Shown here piece by piece: positions 1 through 8,885 of a DNA stretch of 64,000 bases. The notes under the pieces were generated by a model. It was not told where the DNA came from. It saw only the letters and a list, made by a program, of their open reading frames with translations, and searched no databases. Position numbers and translations under genes: made by a program. This stretch comes from Celerinatantimonas yamalensis (GTDB lineage Bacteria > Pseudomonadota > Gammaproteobacteria > Enterobacterales > Celerinatantimonadaceae): NCBI RefSeq assembly GCF_046054155.1, contig NZ_JBEQCT010000005.1:62001-126000 (forward strand). The letters run 5' to 3'. The number at the start of each line of letters is the position of its first letter. The first letter of the stretch is position 1.

Positions 1-985
1 AAGAGTAGTAATGATCGCCCAACATTAAACACAAACGAGCATGGCTCAATACCAAGCGATAGCTGCCATTTTCGATACTTTGAAGCGCATAGGTTTTATT
101 TTCGATGAGATGTTTGGACCATCGCTTTATGTTTTTCAACCATTGATTAGAGTGACTTAACAGTCCATTCGGAAAGCTAAAACATCCTTTTAAGCGCTTT
201 TGATATTCCGCTTCGTCTTGGCGGTTTTCGTAGCCCCATTGTTGGGAAATACGTTGCAGCATGGTGTGCATGGTGTCCGCTTGCTCAGCCTTGTAAATAC
301 CAGATTGATCTTTCGATAAAAAGGGCAAGCGATGGTGAGAGACAATTAACCACGCAACCAGTTGAGCAATCGGCGGCAGGTCCGCCATGGGCGTTAATAC
401 TGAGTGTTGAATCAGTGTCTTTAGTTGTGCTTCGTCAATATTGCCTTGATGAAGCTTTTCTAACCATTCGTCATCCGTCGCGCTATTAGTCGTTTGGACA
501 AAAGCACGCAGCAATAAGAGCGAGATCCATTCGTGTCGAATCGGGTCACCTTTGTACTTATTTTTGCTCTTTGGCGATAGCTTTTCCTGAAACAGCTTAG
601 TCGCCTTCCCCCAGTCGTGTAAAAGCGCCGCAACACTGGTTAGGGCTTTAATCAATGACAAATAATGCCAATCGTTTTCTATTTCGCTTTTTAATAAATT
701 TCTCCGAGTCGTATTCACCGGCACAATGCCCTGCTCGTTAAATTTCAATCGATTTCCCACTATCCATAACAACTCGCTTCTGGCACGGGTTCTTATCCAG
801 TGACAACTCACAGCGGTGTTTTTGCTGGCGGTTTTACGCAGCATTTTTTTGACAGTGAGTAAGCCATCCTCAGTAATAAGAGTTTGCCATGTGTTATCAC
901 CTATACGGTTAGCGAAGGCATCCAGTACGCGTCGTGTTTTTTTGAGCGAGTTTTTTTCGCATTGGGAAACAAAGGTCACCATCAT
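1..985 (-). CDS. cas3f: Type I-F Cas2-Cas3 fusion nuclease-helicase (C-terminus beyond window)
   Basis: Effector nuclease-helicase of the type I-F CRISPR system, recruited by the Csy complex to degrade target DNA; the fused Cas2 part works with Cas1 in spacer acquisition. The first 328 codons are present. Residues 1 to about 95 match the Cas2-like start of I-F Cas3 proteins, followed by an HD nuclease domain with LLHDWGK around residue 121 and later RHEW and SHHRLP histidine motifs. The helicase part lies off the left edge. The ATG overlaps the cas1 stop in an ATGA junction, so the two are translationally coupled. The csy genes and the array would be expected further left. Confidence 0.93.
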   Translation of the reverse strand, partial: MMVTFVSQCEKNSLKKTRRVLDAFANRIGDNTWQTLITEDGLLTVKKMLRKTASKNTAVSCHWIRTRARSELLWIVGNRLKFNEQGIVPVNTTRRNLLKSEIENDWHYLSLIKALTSVAALLHDWGKATKLFQEKLSPKSKNKYKGDPIRHEWISLLLLRAFVQTTNSATDDEWLEKLHQGNIDEAQLKTLIQHSVLTPMADLPPIAQLVAWLIVSHHRLPFLSKDQSGIYKAEQADTMHTMLQRISQQWGYENRQDEAEYQKRLKGCFSFPNGLLSHSNQWLKNIKRWSKHLIENKTYALQSIENGSYRLVLSHARLCLMLGDHYYS

Positions 986-2034
986 AGTTCGGTATCCTCG
1001 TCGTTTTGTCGCTCTAAAGAACGATCTACAAGTGTCTCTTGTTCTTCGAGGTCATTTTGCTTATTTGATGAACCACCAAAATTTAATGCCATGTTTTTAA
1101 CAGTATCAAACATAAAATCTAACGCTTTATGGTCGGTGAATTTTTGTAGGATTTGCTGGCGAAATTCTTGTTCTGTGGCGTTTTCTTTGGCACAGATAAA
1201 TGCCCAAGGCAAAACGATGGCGTCTTTTATCAAGTCGGCTACATCAAACACCAAGGCCCCGCGACGCGTTTTGCCATGCATGACGGCAAAACCATGAGGA
1301 ATGCCGAGCACCCACAAACAGCAAGCCGCTAAGCCATAGGCAAGGTAGTTACCATGGTTTAGAAAGTCGTTGGCCTTGTCATTTGAGTCCTGTTGGCGGG
1401 TAAAGTCTTCAATACGAACGGTATTAGCTGCGTATTTATACAAAGCTTTGGTGAGTTGCGCTTCGGTGAGTAATAAATCGGATTGTTTCGTAGCGGCATC
1501 GGTTCGGTTATGAAAGGTTTCAAAAGACGATTGTAATACCGCATCTTGCAGGGCGAAGCCTTCGCCTTTTAAGTCTTTGTCTTTTGTCCAAATATGTTCA
1601 AGGTAATCAAGGCGCGCTTTCTGGAAAGTTTTCGCTGCATCAAGGCGTTTGTCGTCATCAAACCAGAATTGCAGCCAACCATGAAGGTATTCCGTTGGTC
1701 GATATTCGCTTTGCGGGGTAAACCATTCTACTTCGCATGCCATATACAACGGCGTTCCACCGCCACCGCAAAATCCGACTAACACGCCTGCTTGAGCAAG
1801 CATTCGCATGGCGGCTTGAGTAATCGACGTACCATTACCCAGTAGAAGTACTGTGGTATTGGCAATCGGTATATTAAAATACTGGTTTTCTCCTGACTTA
1901 TTATTAGAAATCGCTTCCGTAAGATACAAGACTCGACCATCTTTTTGCATCACTCGACAGTATTCGAGGTAATACATATTGGCTCGTTTGGAGTGCAATA
2001 TGGTTTTCATATCACTGGGTGAAAAATCGTCCAT
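982..2034 (-). CDS. cas1: Type I-F CRISPR-associated endonuclease Cas1
   Basis: Integrase of spacer acquisition, acting as a complex with Cas2-3. The protein reads like Cas1f throughout: the start MDDFSPSDMKTILHSKRAN, the GFCGGGGTPL segment and the TPQSEYRPTEYL segment are all typical of the subtype. The C-terminal half carries the histidine of AVMHGKTRRG and the aspartate of FDVADLIKDA expected of the metal site. The ATG at 2034 gives the family-like N-terminus and has AAGGAA upstream; an in-frame ATG at 2067 would add 11 residues but lacks a ribosome site. It overlaps cas2-3 by 4 bases and follows the WYL regulator gene on the same strand. Confidence 0.94.
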   Translation of the reverse strand: MDDFSPSDMKTILHSKRANMYYLEYCRVMQKDGRVLYLTEAISNNKSGENQYFNIPIANTTVLLLGNGTSITQAAMRMLAQAGVLVGFCGGGGTPLYMACEVEWFTPQSEYRPTEYLHGWLQFWFDDDKRLDAAKTFQKARLDYLEHIWTKDKDLKGEGFALQDAVLQSSFETFHNRTDAATKQSDLLLTEAQLTKALYKYAANTVRIEDFTRQQDSNDKANDFLNHGNYLAYGLAACCLWVLGIPHGFAVMHGKTRRGALVFDVADLIKDAIVLPWAFICAKENATEQEFRQQILQKFTDHKALDFMFDTVKNMALNFGGSSNKQNDLEEQETLVDRSLERQNDEDTEL

Positions 2035-2154
2035 GCGGGGCGTTCCTTGTGCTGATAGAGAGGCCATTTAGCCGCAAAATATCGGGGGTTGCTATATGGT
2101 TATTTGTACAGGTCAACGCAGTTGACGTGATCGACAGCGGTTGGCGGGCTGGCG

Positions 2155-2955
2155 CTAATATAACCACTGTTCGATGTCGCGTTTGTTGACAAGCACCAAT
2201 TGCTGAGCATGTGGGTCGGCTGCCACAATGTGTGGATGAATGCTCATTGCTTTGAGTTGATAGTTGGCGAGCGGTGCACGAACGCGCAAGGTGAGTACAC
2301 CATCCGTCATGCCATATTCGTGTGCCAGCAGTTGTTGATGAGTGGTGCTTAGTCGTGAGTCTGGGCTAAATTGCAGCTCAATAAATGTGTGCCAATGGCT
2401 ATCTTGCGTGGCTGGTGGGCAGGGCTTTTGCTCATCTAAGCTGGCATAGGTAAACCGTGATAACACAAAGTCTCGATATTGCTGGCGTAAAAAACACCAA
2501 GCGCGAAGGTGCCAACGACCAGCCGCATAAACCAGTGTGTGCGGGGCGATGAGCCGTTCTTGCGCTTCACCACTGATGGCATTGTAGTGACAATCAAGGG
2601 CTAAGTGCTGCGCAAGCGCTTGAGTCATGGGGCGCAGCACATTCACTGCAATGCTGCGTTGCGGCTGTTCAATCAGTTGTACATATGGGGCGTTGTGGCT
2701 GCCGACTAGTGATTGCAGATAGGCTTGGCTGTCAGGCGTATATTGCTGACATTGAAAATGAGAGGTGGCTTTGTAGCAGTGCTGATGATGATCAAAGGTC
2801 AAGTTATCAGGGGCTAATTGGCGATAAAGACTGAGTGTTTTACTAGCTTGTTGACGTGACAGACCAAATTGCTGTGCTAATTGGTTAACATTGATAAGTC
2901 CATTCCAAAAGGCGATTTGTTCGATGAGTATCATCCGCGCGTCTTGAATGTCCAT
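2155..2955 (-). CDS. WYL-domain transcriptional regulator upstream of cas1
   Basis: A 266-residue protein with an N-terminal winged helix-turn-helix (about residues 10-45, QLAQQFGLSRQQASKTL) and a central WYL domain around residues 120-175, where WHLRAWCFLRQQYRDFVLSR is the ligand-binding core. WYL proteins bind nucleic acid or nucleotide ligands and often control phage-defence loci (CapW and BrxR are the known cases). Here it is on the cas strand, 120 bases before the chosen cas1 start, so it may control cas1-cas2-3. That role is inferred from position only. The ATG has AAGGAC just upstream. Confidence 0.82.
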   Translation of the reverse strand: MDIQDARMILIEQIAFWNGLINVNQLAQQFGLSRQQASKTLSLYRQLAPDNLTFDHHQHCYKATSHFQCQQYTPDSQAYLQSLVGSHNAPYVQLIEQPQRSIAVNVLRPMTQALAQHLALDCHYNAISGEAQERLIAPHTLVYAAGRWHLRAWCFLRQQYRDFVLSRFTYASLDEQKPCPPATQDSHWHTFIELQFSPDSRLSTTHQQLLAHEYGMTDGVLTLRVRAPLANYQLKAMSIHPHIVAADPHAQQLVLVNKRDIEQWLY

Positions 2956-3441
2956 AGTCCTTGTTGCTCGTATCCTTCATTGGTTTATAGCAGGGTAAAT
3001 CAACCTGTTAGCGATGTTCAATGATAAATCTATTAAAAATTGATATGGGTGCAGTAAATAAGGTTTTATAGGCGGGTTTTCCCGGATTCCACATGCGTTA
3101 CATCCGGGGGACGGCGAGCCTTGTTCAAACTGAAAACGCCCAATGTAGCCCGGTAGCAGATGCTGGGACTACAATAGCTATCAAATTTGTCTATATTCTT
3201 TATACGAAACTTTGCTAAGTCTCTTATAAATTTACCATAAAAGTTTTGCGATACGGCACGTTACGCGAATGGATGGCCTTATTTTTCCTCAAGAATTTTT
3301 AGAGCAGACGATAACTATGAAATGAGTTTATATTTTTTTTGTCATGAGAATTATCGTGAATACATTAGCTTTGAAGGCATAAACGCAATTCAATATCACG
3401 CGACGACTTGGAATGTAGTTTAAATATAGAAGGACATTTGT
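2956..3441. other. Intergenic region with REP-like repeat
   Basis: No gene is visible. The middle part holds the first REP-like palindrome pair (about 3070-3174). The right part is AT-rich and should hold the chemoreceptor promoter, but no convincing sigma-28 element could be picked out. Confidence 0.6.
3070..3174. repeat. REP/BIME-like palindromic repeat, copy 1
   Basis: A palindromic unit with the core CCGGATTCCACATGCGTTACATCCGG is followed 30-40 bases later by an inverted unit starting TGTAGCCCGGTAGCAG. This resembles the paired REP units (BIMEs) of enteric and Aeromonas-like bacteria. Its closest relative in the window is at 5110-5217, on the other side of the chemoreceptor gene. Confidence 0.7.
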
Positions 3442-5067
3442 ATGAATTTTCGCAGCTACCACATGCGTATATTATTAGCGTTCATTTCGGCGTCGATACT
3501 TTTTGCCATTGCCCTTGGCGTTTCTATTTATGAGAATAATAAATTAAGTCAAGGTTTTACACATTTAGAGAGCAAAGAAAATACATATATGAGTGCACTC
3601 AACCATATGTTTAATAGTGGCTTATTTGGTGGCATAGCAGTGCGGAACAAAGTGTTCAAACCTGCCTTAACGAAACCTGCCGCTGTGGTTGAGCAAACCG
3701 AAAAAGACTTTCAGACTGCTCTGAGCAATGCACAGCGCCTAACCACCGAGAATGATCCTGCGGCGCTAAAATTACTCGATGATATTAAAGAGCGCTGGGC
3801 AATCGTTCAGAAGGCTCGCCGACAGGTGATGACTTTAGTTGAGCAGGGTGAGCAAGCCAAAGCTATTGAATTGTTGACCACTGTTGAACACCCCAGCTGG
3901 CAAAAAATTAGAGTTGCATTGCAAACTTTAATGCGCCAGCAAGAGCAAATCGTCAAACAATTAAGCCAAAAGGTACGCCGTGATTCGGCAACAATGCAGC
4001 AAGTCAGTATCGCAGTAGGTGCTTTAGCCTTTGTGGTTGGTTTTGTACTCTTTTTCTTGGTGCTGCGCGGTTTTCGACAAGCGATGCGTCATATTACCCT
4101 AGCGCTAGATAGTATTGCTGATGGTGAGGGCGATCTGACGCTGCGTCTTGATGAAAAAGATGGGAGTGAATTGTCACAAATTGCTGATGGGTTTAATCGA
4201 TTCATCGACAAAATACAAACCTTGGTCAAAGACGTGGTGGTTTCCACTGAACAGTTAGCCTCTTCTGCAGCTCAGATGTCGACGATTACCCATCAATCTC
4301 GCCAAGATATTAAAAGCCAGCTGCAAGAAACCGATATGATTGCAACCAGCATTGAAGAGTTGGCAACATCGGTGCGGGAAGTATCACGAAATACCAGCGC
4401 TGCAGCCGATCAATCGCGCGATACTGAAACTGAATCAGCCGAAGGATTTAAGATCGTTCAATCAGCAAGTCAGGCGGTAGAAACACTTTCCAGTAATATG
4501 AGTGATTCATCGAAAATTATCCACTCATTGGCGCAAGAGAGCGACCACATTGATAGTGTGCTCACGGTGATTTCACAGATATCAGAGCAAACCAATCTGT
4601 TAGCACTTAATGCAGCGATTGAAGCGGCGCGGGCCGGTGAACAAGGCCGTGGTTTTGCTGTGGTAGCCGATGAAGTCCGTACCTTGGCTGGACGCACTGG
4701 AAGCGCCACTTTAGAGATCCGCGCAATGATCGAAAGGCTACAGCAATCATCGGCTAATGCGGTCGAATCGATGCAAAAAAGTAGTGATAATGCCTCTGAG
4801 AGTGTGATGAATGCTAATGCGGCGTTAACGGCTTTAACCAGTATTCGAGAACGTGCTAAAACTCAAATGGAGCAAAGCATTCAAATTGCTGCTGCAGTAG
4901 AAGAGCAAGAGGTTGTTGCCAAAGAGATTAGTCACAATGTGAATAATATCCGCACCATTACCAATAACGCGTCGACAAATTCTGAGCAGATCGCCTTATC
5001 TGGGGATCAACTCGCCCAGTTAGCCAGCCAGTTACGAGGTATTGTCAGCCATTTTAAAGTCGTTTGA
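3442..5067 (+). CDS. Methyl-accepting chemotaxis protein
   Basis: Transmembrane chemoreceptor of 541 residues. There is a signal anchor at about residues 8-28, a periplasmic four-helix-type sensor to about residue 185, a second membrane segment near 190-210, a HAMP linker, and then the cytoplasmic signalling domain. The hairpin tip carries the signature ISEQTNLLALNAAIEAARAG followed by GRGFAVVADEVRTLAGRT, which docks CheA and CheW. The ligand cannot be deduced. A GAAGGAC ribosome site precedes the ATG. The gene stands alone, with REP-like palindromes on both sides and no chemotaxis neighbours. Confidence 0.95.
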   Translation: MNFRSYHMRILLAFISASILFAIALGVSIYENNKLSQGFTHLESKENTYMSALNHMFNSGLFGGIAVRNKVFKPALTKPAAVVEQTEKDFQTALSNAQRLTTENDPAALKLLDDIKERWAIVQKARRQVMTLVEQGEQAKAIELLTTVEHPSWQKIRVALQTLMRQQEQIVKQLSQKVRRDSATMQQVSIAVGALAFVVGFVLFFLVLRGFRQAMRHITLALDSIADGEGDLTLRLDEKDGSELSQIADGFNRFIDKIQTLVKDVVVSTEQLASSAAQMSTITHQSRQDIKSQLQETDMIATSIEELATSVREVSRNTSAAADQSRDTETESAEGFKIVQSASQAVETLSSNMSDSSKIIHSLAQESDHIDSVLTVISQISEQTNLLALNAAIEAARAGEQGRGFAVVADEVRTLAGRTGSATLEIRAMIERLQQSSANAVESMQKSSDNASESVMNANAALTALTSIRERAKTQMEQSIQIAAAVEEQEVVAKEISHNVNNIRTITNNASTNSEQIALSGDQLAQLASQLRGIVSHFKVV

Positions 5068-5109
5068 AAAAAGCCGCGCGGATAGGCATTTTAGTAAATT
5101 GGGTATTAA

Positions 5110-5217
5110 TCGGCTGGATTTGCCGGATTCCACATTCGTGACATCCGGGCTACGGTAAGCCTTGTTTAAACCTAAAAGGGCTGATTGTAGCCCGGTAACA
5201 GCACAGCAGATGCCGGG
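5110..5217. repeat. REP/BIME-like palindromic repeat, copy 2
   Basis: Nearly the same layout as the copy at 3070-3174: the core GCCGGATTCCACATTCGTGA, then ATCCGGGCTACGG, then a GCCTTGTTTAAAC linker, then an inverted unit starting TTGTAGCCCGGTAACAGC. The two copies differ mainly at scattered positions inside the arms. Confidence 0.72.
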
Positions 5218-5269
5218 GAATGGCGGTTATTCATCCTCAAACTCTCATATTTCAAGTGCGCTGAATGGG

Positions 5270-5326
5270 CTGGATTTGCCAGATTCTACATTCGTAGCAT
5301 CTGGGCTTCGGCGGGCATTGTATTTT
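5270..5326. repeat. REP-like palindromic repeat, copy 3 (single unit)
   Basis: A third, more diverged unit directly downstream of copy 2. It begins GGCTGGATTTGCCAGATTC and continues to ATCTGGGCTTCGG, so both arms of the palindrome changed in a compensatory way (CCGGAT to CCAGAT, ATCCGG to ATCTGG). It lacks the inverted partner. Confidence 0.62.
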
Positions 5327-5357
5327 TATCTGCGGCCTCGCCGTTGATCTGGGCGGG

Positions 5358-6098
5358 TTATCCTGCGGCGTGCTCGGGTGATACTCTCATACGACCGCCA
5401 AGTCGATAACGTGATGAAGGATGTAAAAAACGCACATAGGTGACGATCTGCTCTCGCAGCCAAGTGCGACGCATCAGCATCAAACACGGTTCATCCGTGG
5501 AAATTTGTAATTGCTGAGCTTGCTGTTCATCGGGCATGGTGGCGTCGACAATGTGTTCCATTTCTTCAACCGGCAGTTGGCCCAGTAGATATTGCGAAGG
5601 TGGCAGTTGGGCATTAAATTGCTGATCAATAAACTCGCGCGCAAGCGCTGGGTTGACATAGCGATCTTCAAGTTGCACCGGTAACTCTTCTTCATAGTGA
5701 ATACAGATCGCGTGATATACCGACTGCCCAGTGGCTAAGCCTAAGGCTGCGGCAATCTCAAAGGAGGCTGCGGTGCGTTGTAGTTTGATAACCTCACAGC
5801 GGTATTGGTGGTCACGGGCACGGATTTCATCACCAATATTAGCGATCATCAAAAGGCTGGATTGCGGCTTGCGATCGGCAACAAAAGTGCCAACACCTGC
5901 CACGCGGTTGATAATACCTTCTTGAGATAACTCCCGTAGGGCACGGTTTACGGTCATCCGCGAGACTTTAAATTGCGCGACTAACTGATGCTCGGAGGGG
6001 ACAAGTCCACCGGGTGACCATTGGCCTGCCTCTATCTGTTTTTTGACATAGAGTTTAACTTGTTGATAGAGGGCTTGGGGGGATTTGTTACCCGACAT
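5358..6098 (-). CDS. hutC: Histidine utilization repressor HutC (GntR family)
   Basis: Repressor of the histidine-degradation genes that releases DNA when urocanate binds. The N-terminal winged HTH (about residues 10-75, with VPSEHQLVAQFKVSRMTVNR) is followed by a UTRA ligand domain. The ATG at 6098 is chosen because GGAGAACCCC precedes it and the product then starts MSGNKSPQALYQQ like other HutC proteins; an upstream in-frame ATG at 6185 would add a non-conserved tail. It lies downstream of hutH on the same strand. A HutC-type operator stands before hutH at 7797-7806, so autoregulation through that promoter is likely. Confidence 0.92.
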   Translation of the reverse strand: MSGNKSPQALYQQVKLYVKKQIEAGQWSPGGLVPSEHQLVAQFKVSRMTVNRALRELSQEGIINRVAGVGTFVADRKPQSSLLMIANIGDEIRARDHQYRCEVIKLQRTAASFEIAAALGLATGQSVYHAICIHYEEELPVQLEDRYVNPALAREFIDQQFNAQLPPSQYLLGQLPVEEMEHIVDATMPDEQQAQQLQISTDEPCLMLMRRTWLREQIVTYVRFLHPSSRYRLGGRMRVSPEHAAG

Positions 6099-6211
6099 GG
6101 GGTTCTCCAAAAGTGAATGTCTAAATTGCGCGCTGGCAAGATCGCTGCCAGCCCGACATTTTAGCAATGAGCTGGCAGCAATCAAACTACTTCGTCAACA
6201 TCACTGCACTC

Positions 6212-7744
6212 TTAGTCGTTATAGATCGCGGCGACATCAACCCATTGATACAGTGCACCTTGCTCAACCAGTGCGCGAATTTTCGCTAAGTCAGGGGCAA
6301 AAAAGCGGTCTTGATCATAACTGGCCACCTGTGAGCGAATAAGCTGCATGACTTCTTGCAAGGCGGGACAGGGTTGTAGCGGTGCATGAAACTCAATGCC
6401 TTGGGCCGCGGCGAGCAGTTCAATGGCGACTATTGCCGCGCTGTTACCCGCCATTTGGCTTAGCCGCCGTGCCGCATAGGTGGCCATCGACACATGATCT
6501 TCTTGGTTCGCCGATGTAGGAAGACTATCAACACTGGCCGGATGCGCTAAGCTTTTATTTTCAGACGCCAAAGCCGCTGCGGTGACTTGCGCAATCATAA
6601 AGCCTGAATTAAGGCCGCTCTCTTTGACCAAAAAGGCGGGTAACCCTGACATGGCTGGATCAACCAACTGAGCGGTACGTCGCTCACTCAGCGCTCCCAT
6701 TTCGCTGATCGCAATCGCGAGGTTATCCGCGGCGATGGCAACGGGTTCGGCATGAAAATTTCCGCCCGAAAGCACCTCACCTTGTTCGGTAAAGATCAGT
6801 GGGTTATCCGAAACCGCGTTCGCTTCGCGCAAAATAATGCCTGCGGCATGGTTGATTTGTTCTAAACAGGCACCCATCACTTGCGGCTGGCAGCGCAGCG
6901 AATAGGGATCTTGGACTCGGTCACAGTTGGCATGGGAGCGATGAATATCACTATCGGTTAGCAGCGCTCGGAAATGATTGGCCGAGCGAATTTGCCCCAA
7001 TTGCCCACGCACGGCGCTAATCCGCTCATCAAAGGGGACATATGAGCCTTTGAGCGCTTCGACACTGAGTGCTCCAGCGGTCACCGCCGCCGCATAGACT
7101 TGTTCGGCGCCAAATAAACCGCGTAGCGCCAGGGCTGTTGAGGCTTGCGTGCCGTTAATTAATGCCAGTCCTTCTTTGGGGCCTAATTCAATCGGAACCA
7201 GACCCACTTCGGCTAAGCCAACCTCTGCGGGTTTGATGCTCCCATTCATGCGTACTTCACCCACACCAATCATGGCGCAGGCCATATGGGCAAGCGGAGC
7301 GAGATCGCCGGATGCCCCGACTGAGCCTTGTGAAGGAATGCATGGATAGACCCCGTGGTTGTACATCGCGAGGAGGTGATCAATCAACTCGCGGCGAACG
7401 CCTGAGTAACCGCGTGCTAATGAACCTACTTTGAGTGCCATAATTAAGGCAACGCTGGCATCATCAAGCAACTCACCGGTGCCGGCGGCATGTGAGAGTA
7501 ATAAGTTTCTTTGTAATGTGGCAAGTGAATCGCTTGCGATGGAGGTGCGAGCAAGCAAGCCAAAGCCGGTATTAATGCCATACACGGTTTGCTGATTGTC
7601 TAAGATTGCTTGTACTTGCTGGTGGCTGCGCTCAACATCGGCATAGGCTGCATCAACTAAGTGCAGTGTAGGGCGTGACAGGTAAATTTGGCGAAGATCC
7701 GCTAGGCTAAATTGGCCAGGCTGAATACACATCGATATGGGCAT
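6212..7744 (-). CDS. hutH: Histidine ammonia-lyase
   Basis: Catalyses L-histidine to trans-urocanate plus ammonia, the first step of histidine catabolism in the cytoplasm. The 510-residue length is normal for the family. The Ala144-Ser145-Gly146 triplet in SVGASGDLAPLAHMA cyclises to the MIO electrophile, and the active-site tyrosine near YGINTGFG (about residues 55-62) is present. AGAGGACAAC precedes the ATG. It is first in a two-gene hutH-hutC unit; hutU, hutI and hutG are not in this window. Confidence 0.96.
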   Translation of the reverse strand: MPISMCIQPGQFSLADLRQIYLSRPTLHLVDAAYADVERSHQQVQAILDNQQTVYGINTGFGLLARTSIASDSLATLQRNLLLSHAAGTGELLDDASVALIMALKVGSLARGYSGVRRELIDHLLAMYNHGVYPCIPSQGSVGASGDLAPLAHMACAMIGVGEVRMNGSIKPAEVGLAEVGLVPIELGPKEGLALINGTQASTALALRGLFGAEQVYAAAVTAGALSVEALKGSYVPFDERISAVRGQLGQIRSANHFRALLTDSDIHRSHANCDRVQDPYSLRCQPQVMGACLEQINHAAGIILREANAVSDNPLIFTEQGEVLSGGNFHAEPVAIAADNLAIAISEMGALSERRTAQLVDPAMSGLPAFLVKESGLNSGFMIAQVTAAALASENKSLAHPASVDSLPTSANQEDHVSMATYAARRLSQMAGNSAAIVAIELLAAAQGIEFHAPLQPCPALQEVMQLIRSQVASYDQDRFFAPDLAKIRALVEQGALYQWVDVAAIYND

Positions 7745-7796
7745 GTTGTCCTCTTATGTATGGCTGTTATGTGCTTATAGGGTTAATATAAATACA

Positions 7797-7806
7797 TGTA
7801 TATACA
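7797..7806. promoter_or_regulatory. HutC operator
   Basis: The perfect 10-base palindrome TGTATATACA stands about 53 bases upstream of hutH. This is the core motif reported for HutC binding in gammaproteobacteria. It is placed to repress hutH-hutC in the absence of urocanate. Confidence 0.8.
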
Positions 7807-7979
7807 ACTGCAAGTGCTAACGTTCATTAATGCGGGTGGTCTGTTTTAACAATCGCTTCGTCAGTAAAAAGGTGAAATAGATCAAGTTAAGTGGATCTCT
7901 TTTGCATAAATAGGTTTAGGCATTCAAAATTGTGTGGTAGTTTAATTGAAACGATGTTTTACTTATTGTCATGTAACGA

Positions 7980-8001
7980 ACTAGTCATTTGACTGACTAG
8001 T
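7980..8001. promoter_or_regulatory. Perfect inverted repeat upstream of RpiB-like gene (putative operator)
   Basis: ACTAGTCA and TGACTAGT are separated by six bases and end about 13 bases before the ribosome site of the following gene. An 8-base perfect inverted repeat at this position looks like a repressor site. A looser motif with GAAACGATGTTTTA at about 7948-7961 resembles KdgR-type boxes. The cognate regulator is unknown. Confidence 0.5.
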
Positions 8002-8024
8002 ACTGACTAAAATAGGAGCGAACG

Positions 8025-8660
8025 ATGAAAATCGCGTTAATGAATGAGTTCAGCCAAGCGGCTAAAAACCCGATCATTGTCAAAGAACTGGAAGCGGTTG
8101 CTGGCGAACAAGGCCACAGTGTTTTTAATGTTGGGATGAATGGCGACAATGACCACCGCCTGACTTATATCCATTTAGGGATCATGGGCAGTTTGTTACT
8201 CAACTCAAAAGCGGTTGATTTTGTTGTTGCTGGCTGTGGTACTGGCCAAGGCGCATTGATGTCACTGAACGTTTATCCGGGTGTGGTTTGCGGCTATTGT
8301 ATTGATCCTGCTGATGCGTATTTATTCGCACAGATCAACAACGGTAATGCATTGGCTATCCCATTCGCGAAAGGCTTTGGTTGGGGTGCTGAACTTAACT
8401 TACGTTATATCTTTGAAAAAGCGTTCACCGGTGAAACTGGGTTAGGTTACCCAGCATCAGGGCGTGAGTCGCAAACGAATAACGCTCGCATCTTAGGTGA
8501 AGTGAAACGCGCTGTTGGTAAAGACTATCTGGATGCACTAAAAGCTATTGATCCTGAATTAGTTAAAACAGCTGTGGGCGGTGAGCGTTTCCAGAAATGT
8601 TTCTTTGATAACAGCCAAGATGCGGCATTAACTGATTTTGTACGCAGTGTTTTGGCGTAA
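8025..8660 (+). CDS. RpiB/LacA/LacB-family sugar-phosphate isomerase
   Basis: A 211-residue cytoplasmic protein of the ribose-5-phosphate isomerase B / LacAB fold. The N-terminal half contains the family pattern, with VDFVVAGCGTGQGALMSLN around residues 63-81 carrying the catalytic Cys/Thr region. The C-terminal extension is longer than in RpiB itself, as in the sugar-phosphate isomerases linked to uronate or pectin catabolism. Its substrate cannot be read from sequence. GGAGCG precedes the ATG, and a strong terminator follows at 8735. It is divergent from hutH and probably unrelated to histidine use. Confidence 0.85.
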   Translation: MKIALMNEFSQAAKNPIIVKELEAVAGEQGHSVFNVGMNGDNDHRLTYIHLGIMGSLLLNSKAVDFVVAGCGTGQGALMSLNVYPGVVCGYCIDPADAYLFAQINNGNALAIPFAKGFGWGAELNLRYIFEKAFTGETGLGYPASGRESQTNNARILGEVKRAVGKDYLDALKAIDPELVKTAVGGERFQKCFFDNSQDAALTDFVRSVLA

Positions 8661-8734
8661 TTGAACGTTAATATGCGTATGTCGGCTTTATAAATGTTAG
8701 ATACATAGTATTCGCAGTGGTGTCGGTGAGTTAG

Positions 8735-8768
8735 CCGTTATCTCGTTGATTGAGATAACGGTTTTTTT
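8735..8768 (+). terminator. Rho-independent terminator
   Basis: CCGTTATCTC pairs with GAGATAACGG across a 7-base loop and is followed by seven T residues. It ends the RpiB-like transcript. Confidence 0.92.
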
Positions 8769-8885
8769 ATGCCCGTAGTGTGTTGTAACCGGTTGTGTCC
8801 ACACACTGATGGATGTCTGCTTGGCTTATGCGGCAGTGGATTTTTCGTTGCCATTAAGCTGCTTGATACATCTCAGCGCTGAGCC

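Noticed and set aside
1..3000. CRISPR array near cas1
   Set aside because: No repeated 28-base I-F units with 32-base spacers are seen; the array should lie beyond the csy genes to the left.
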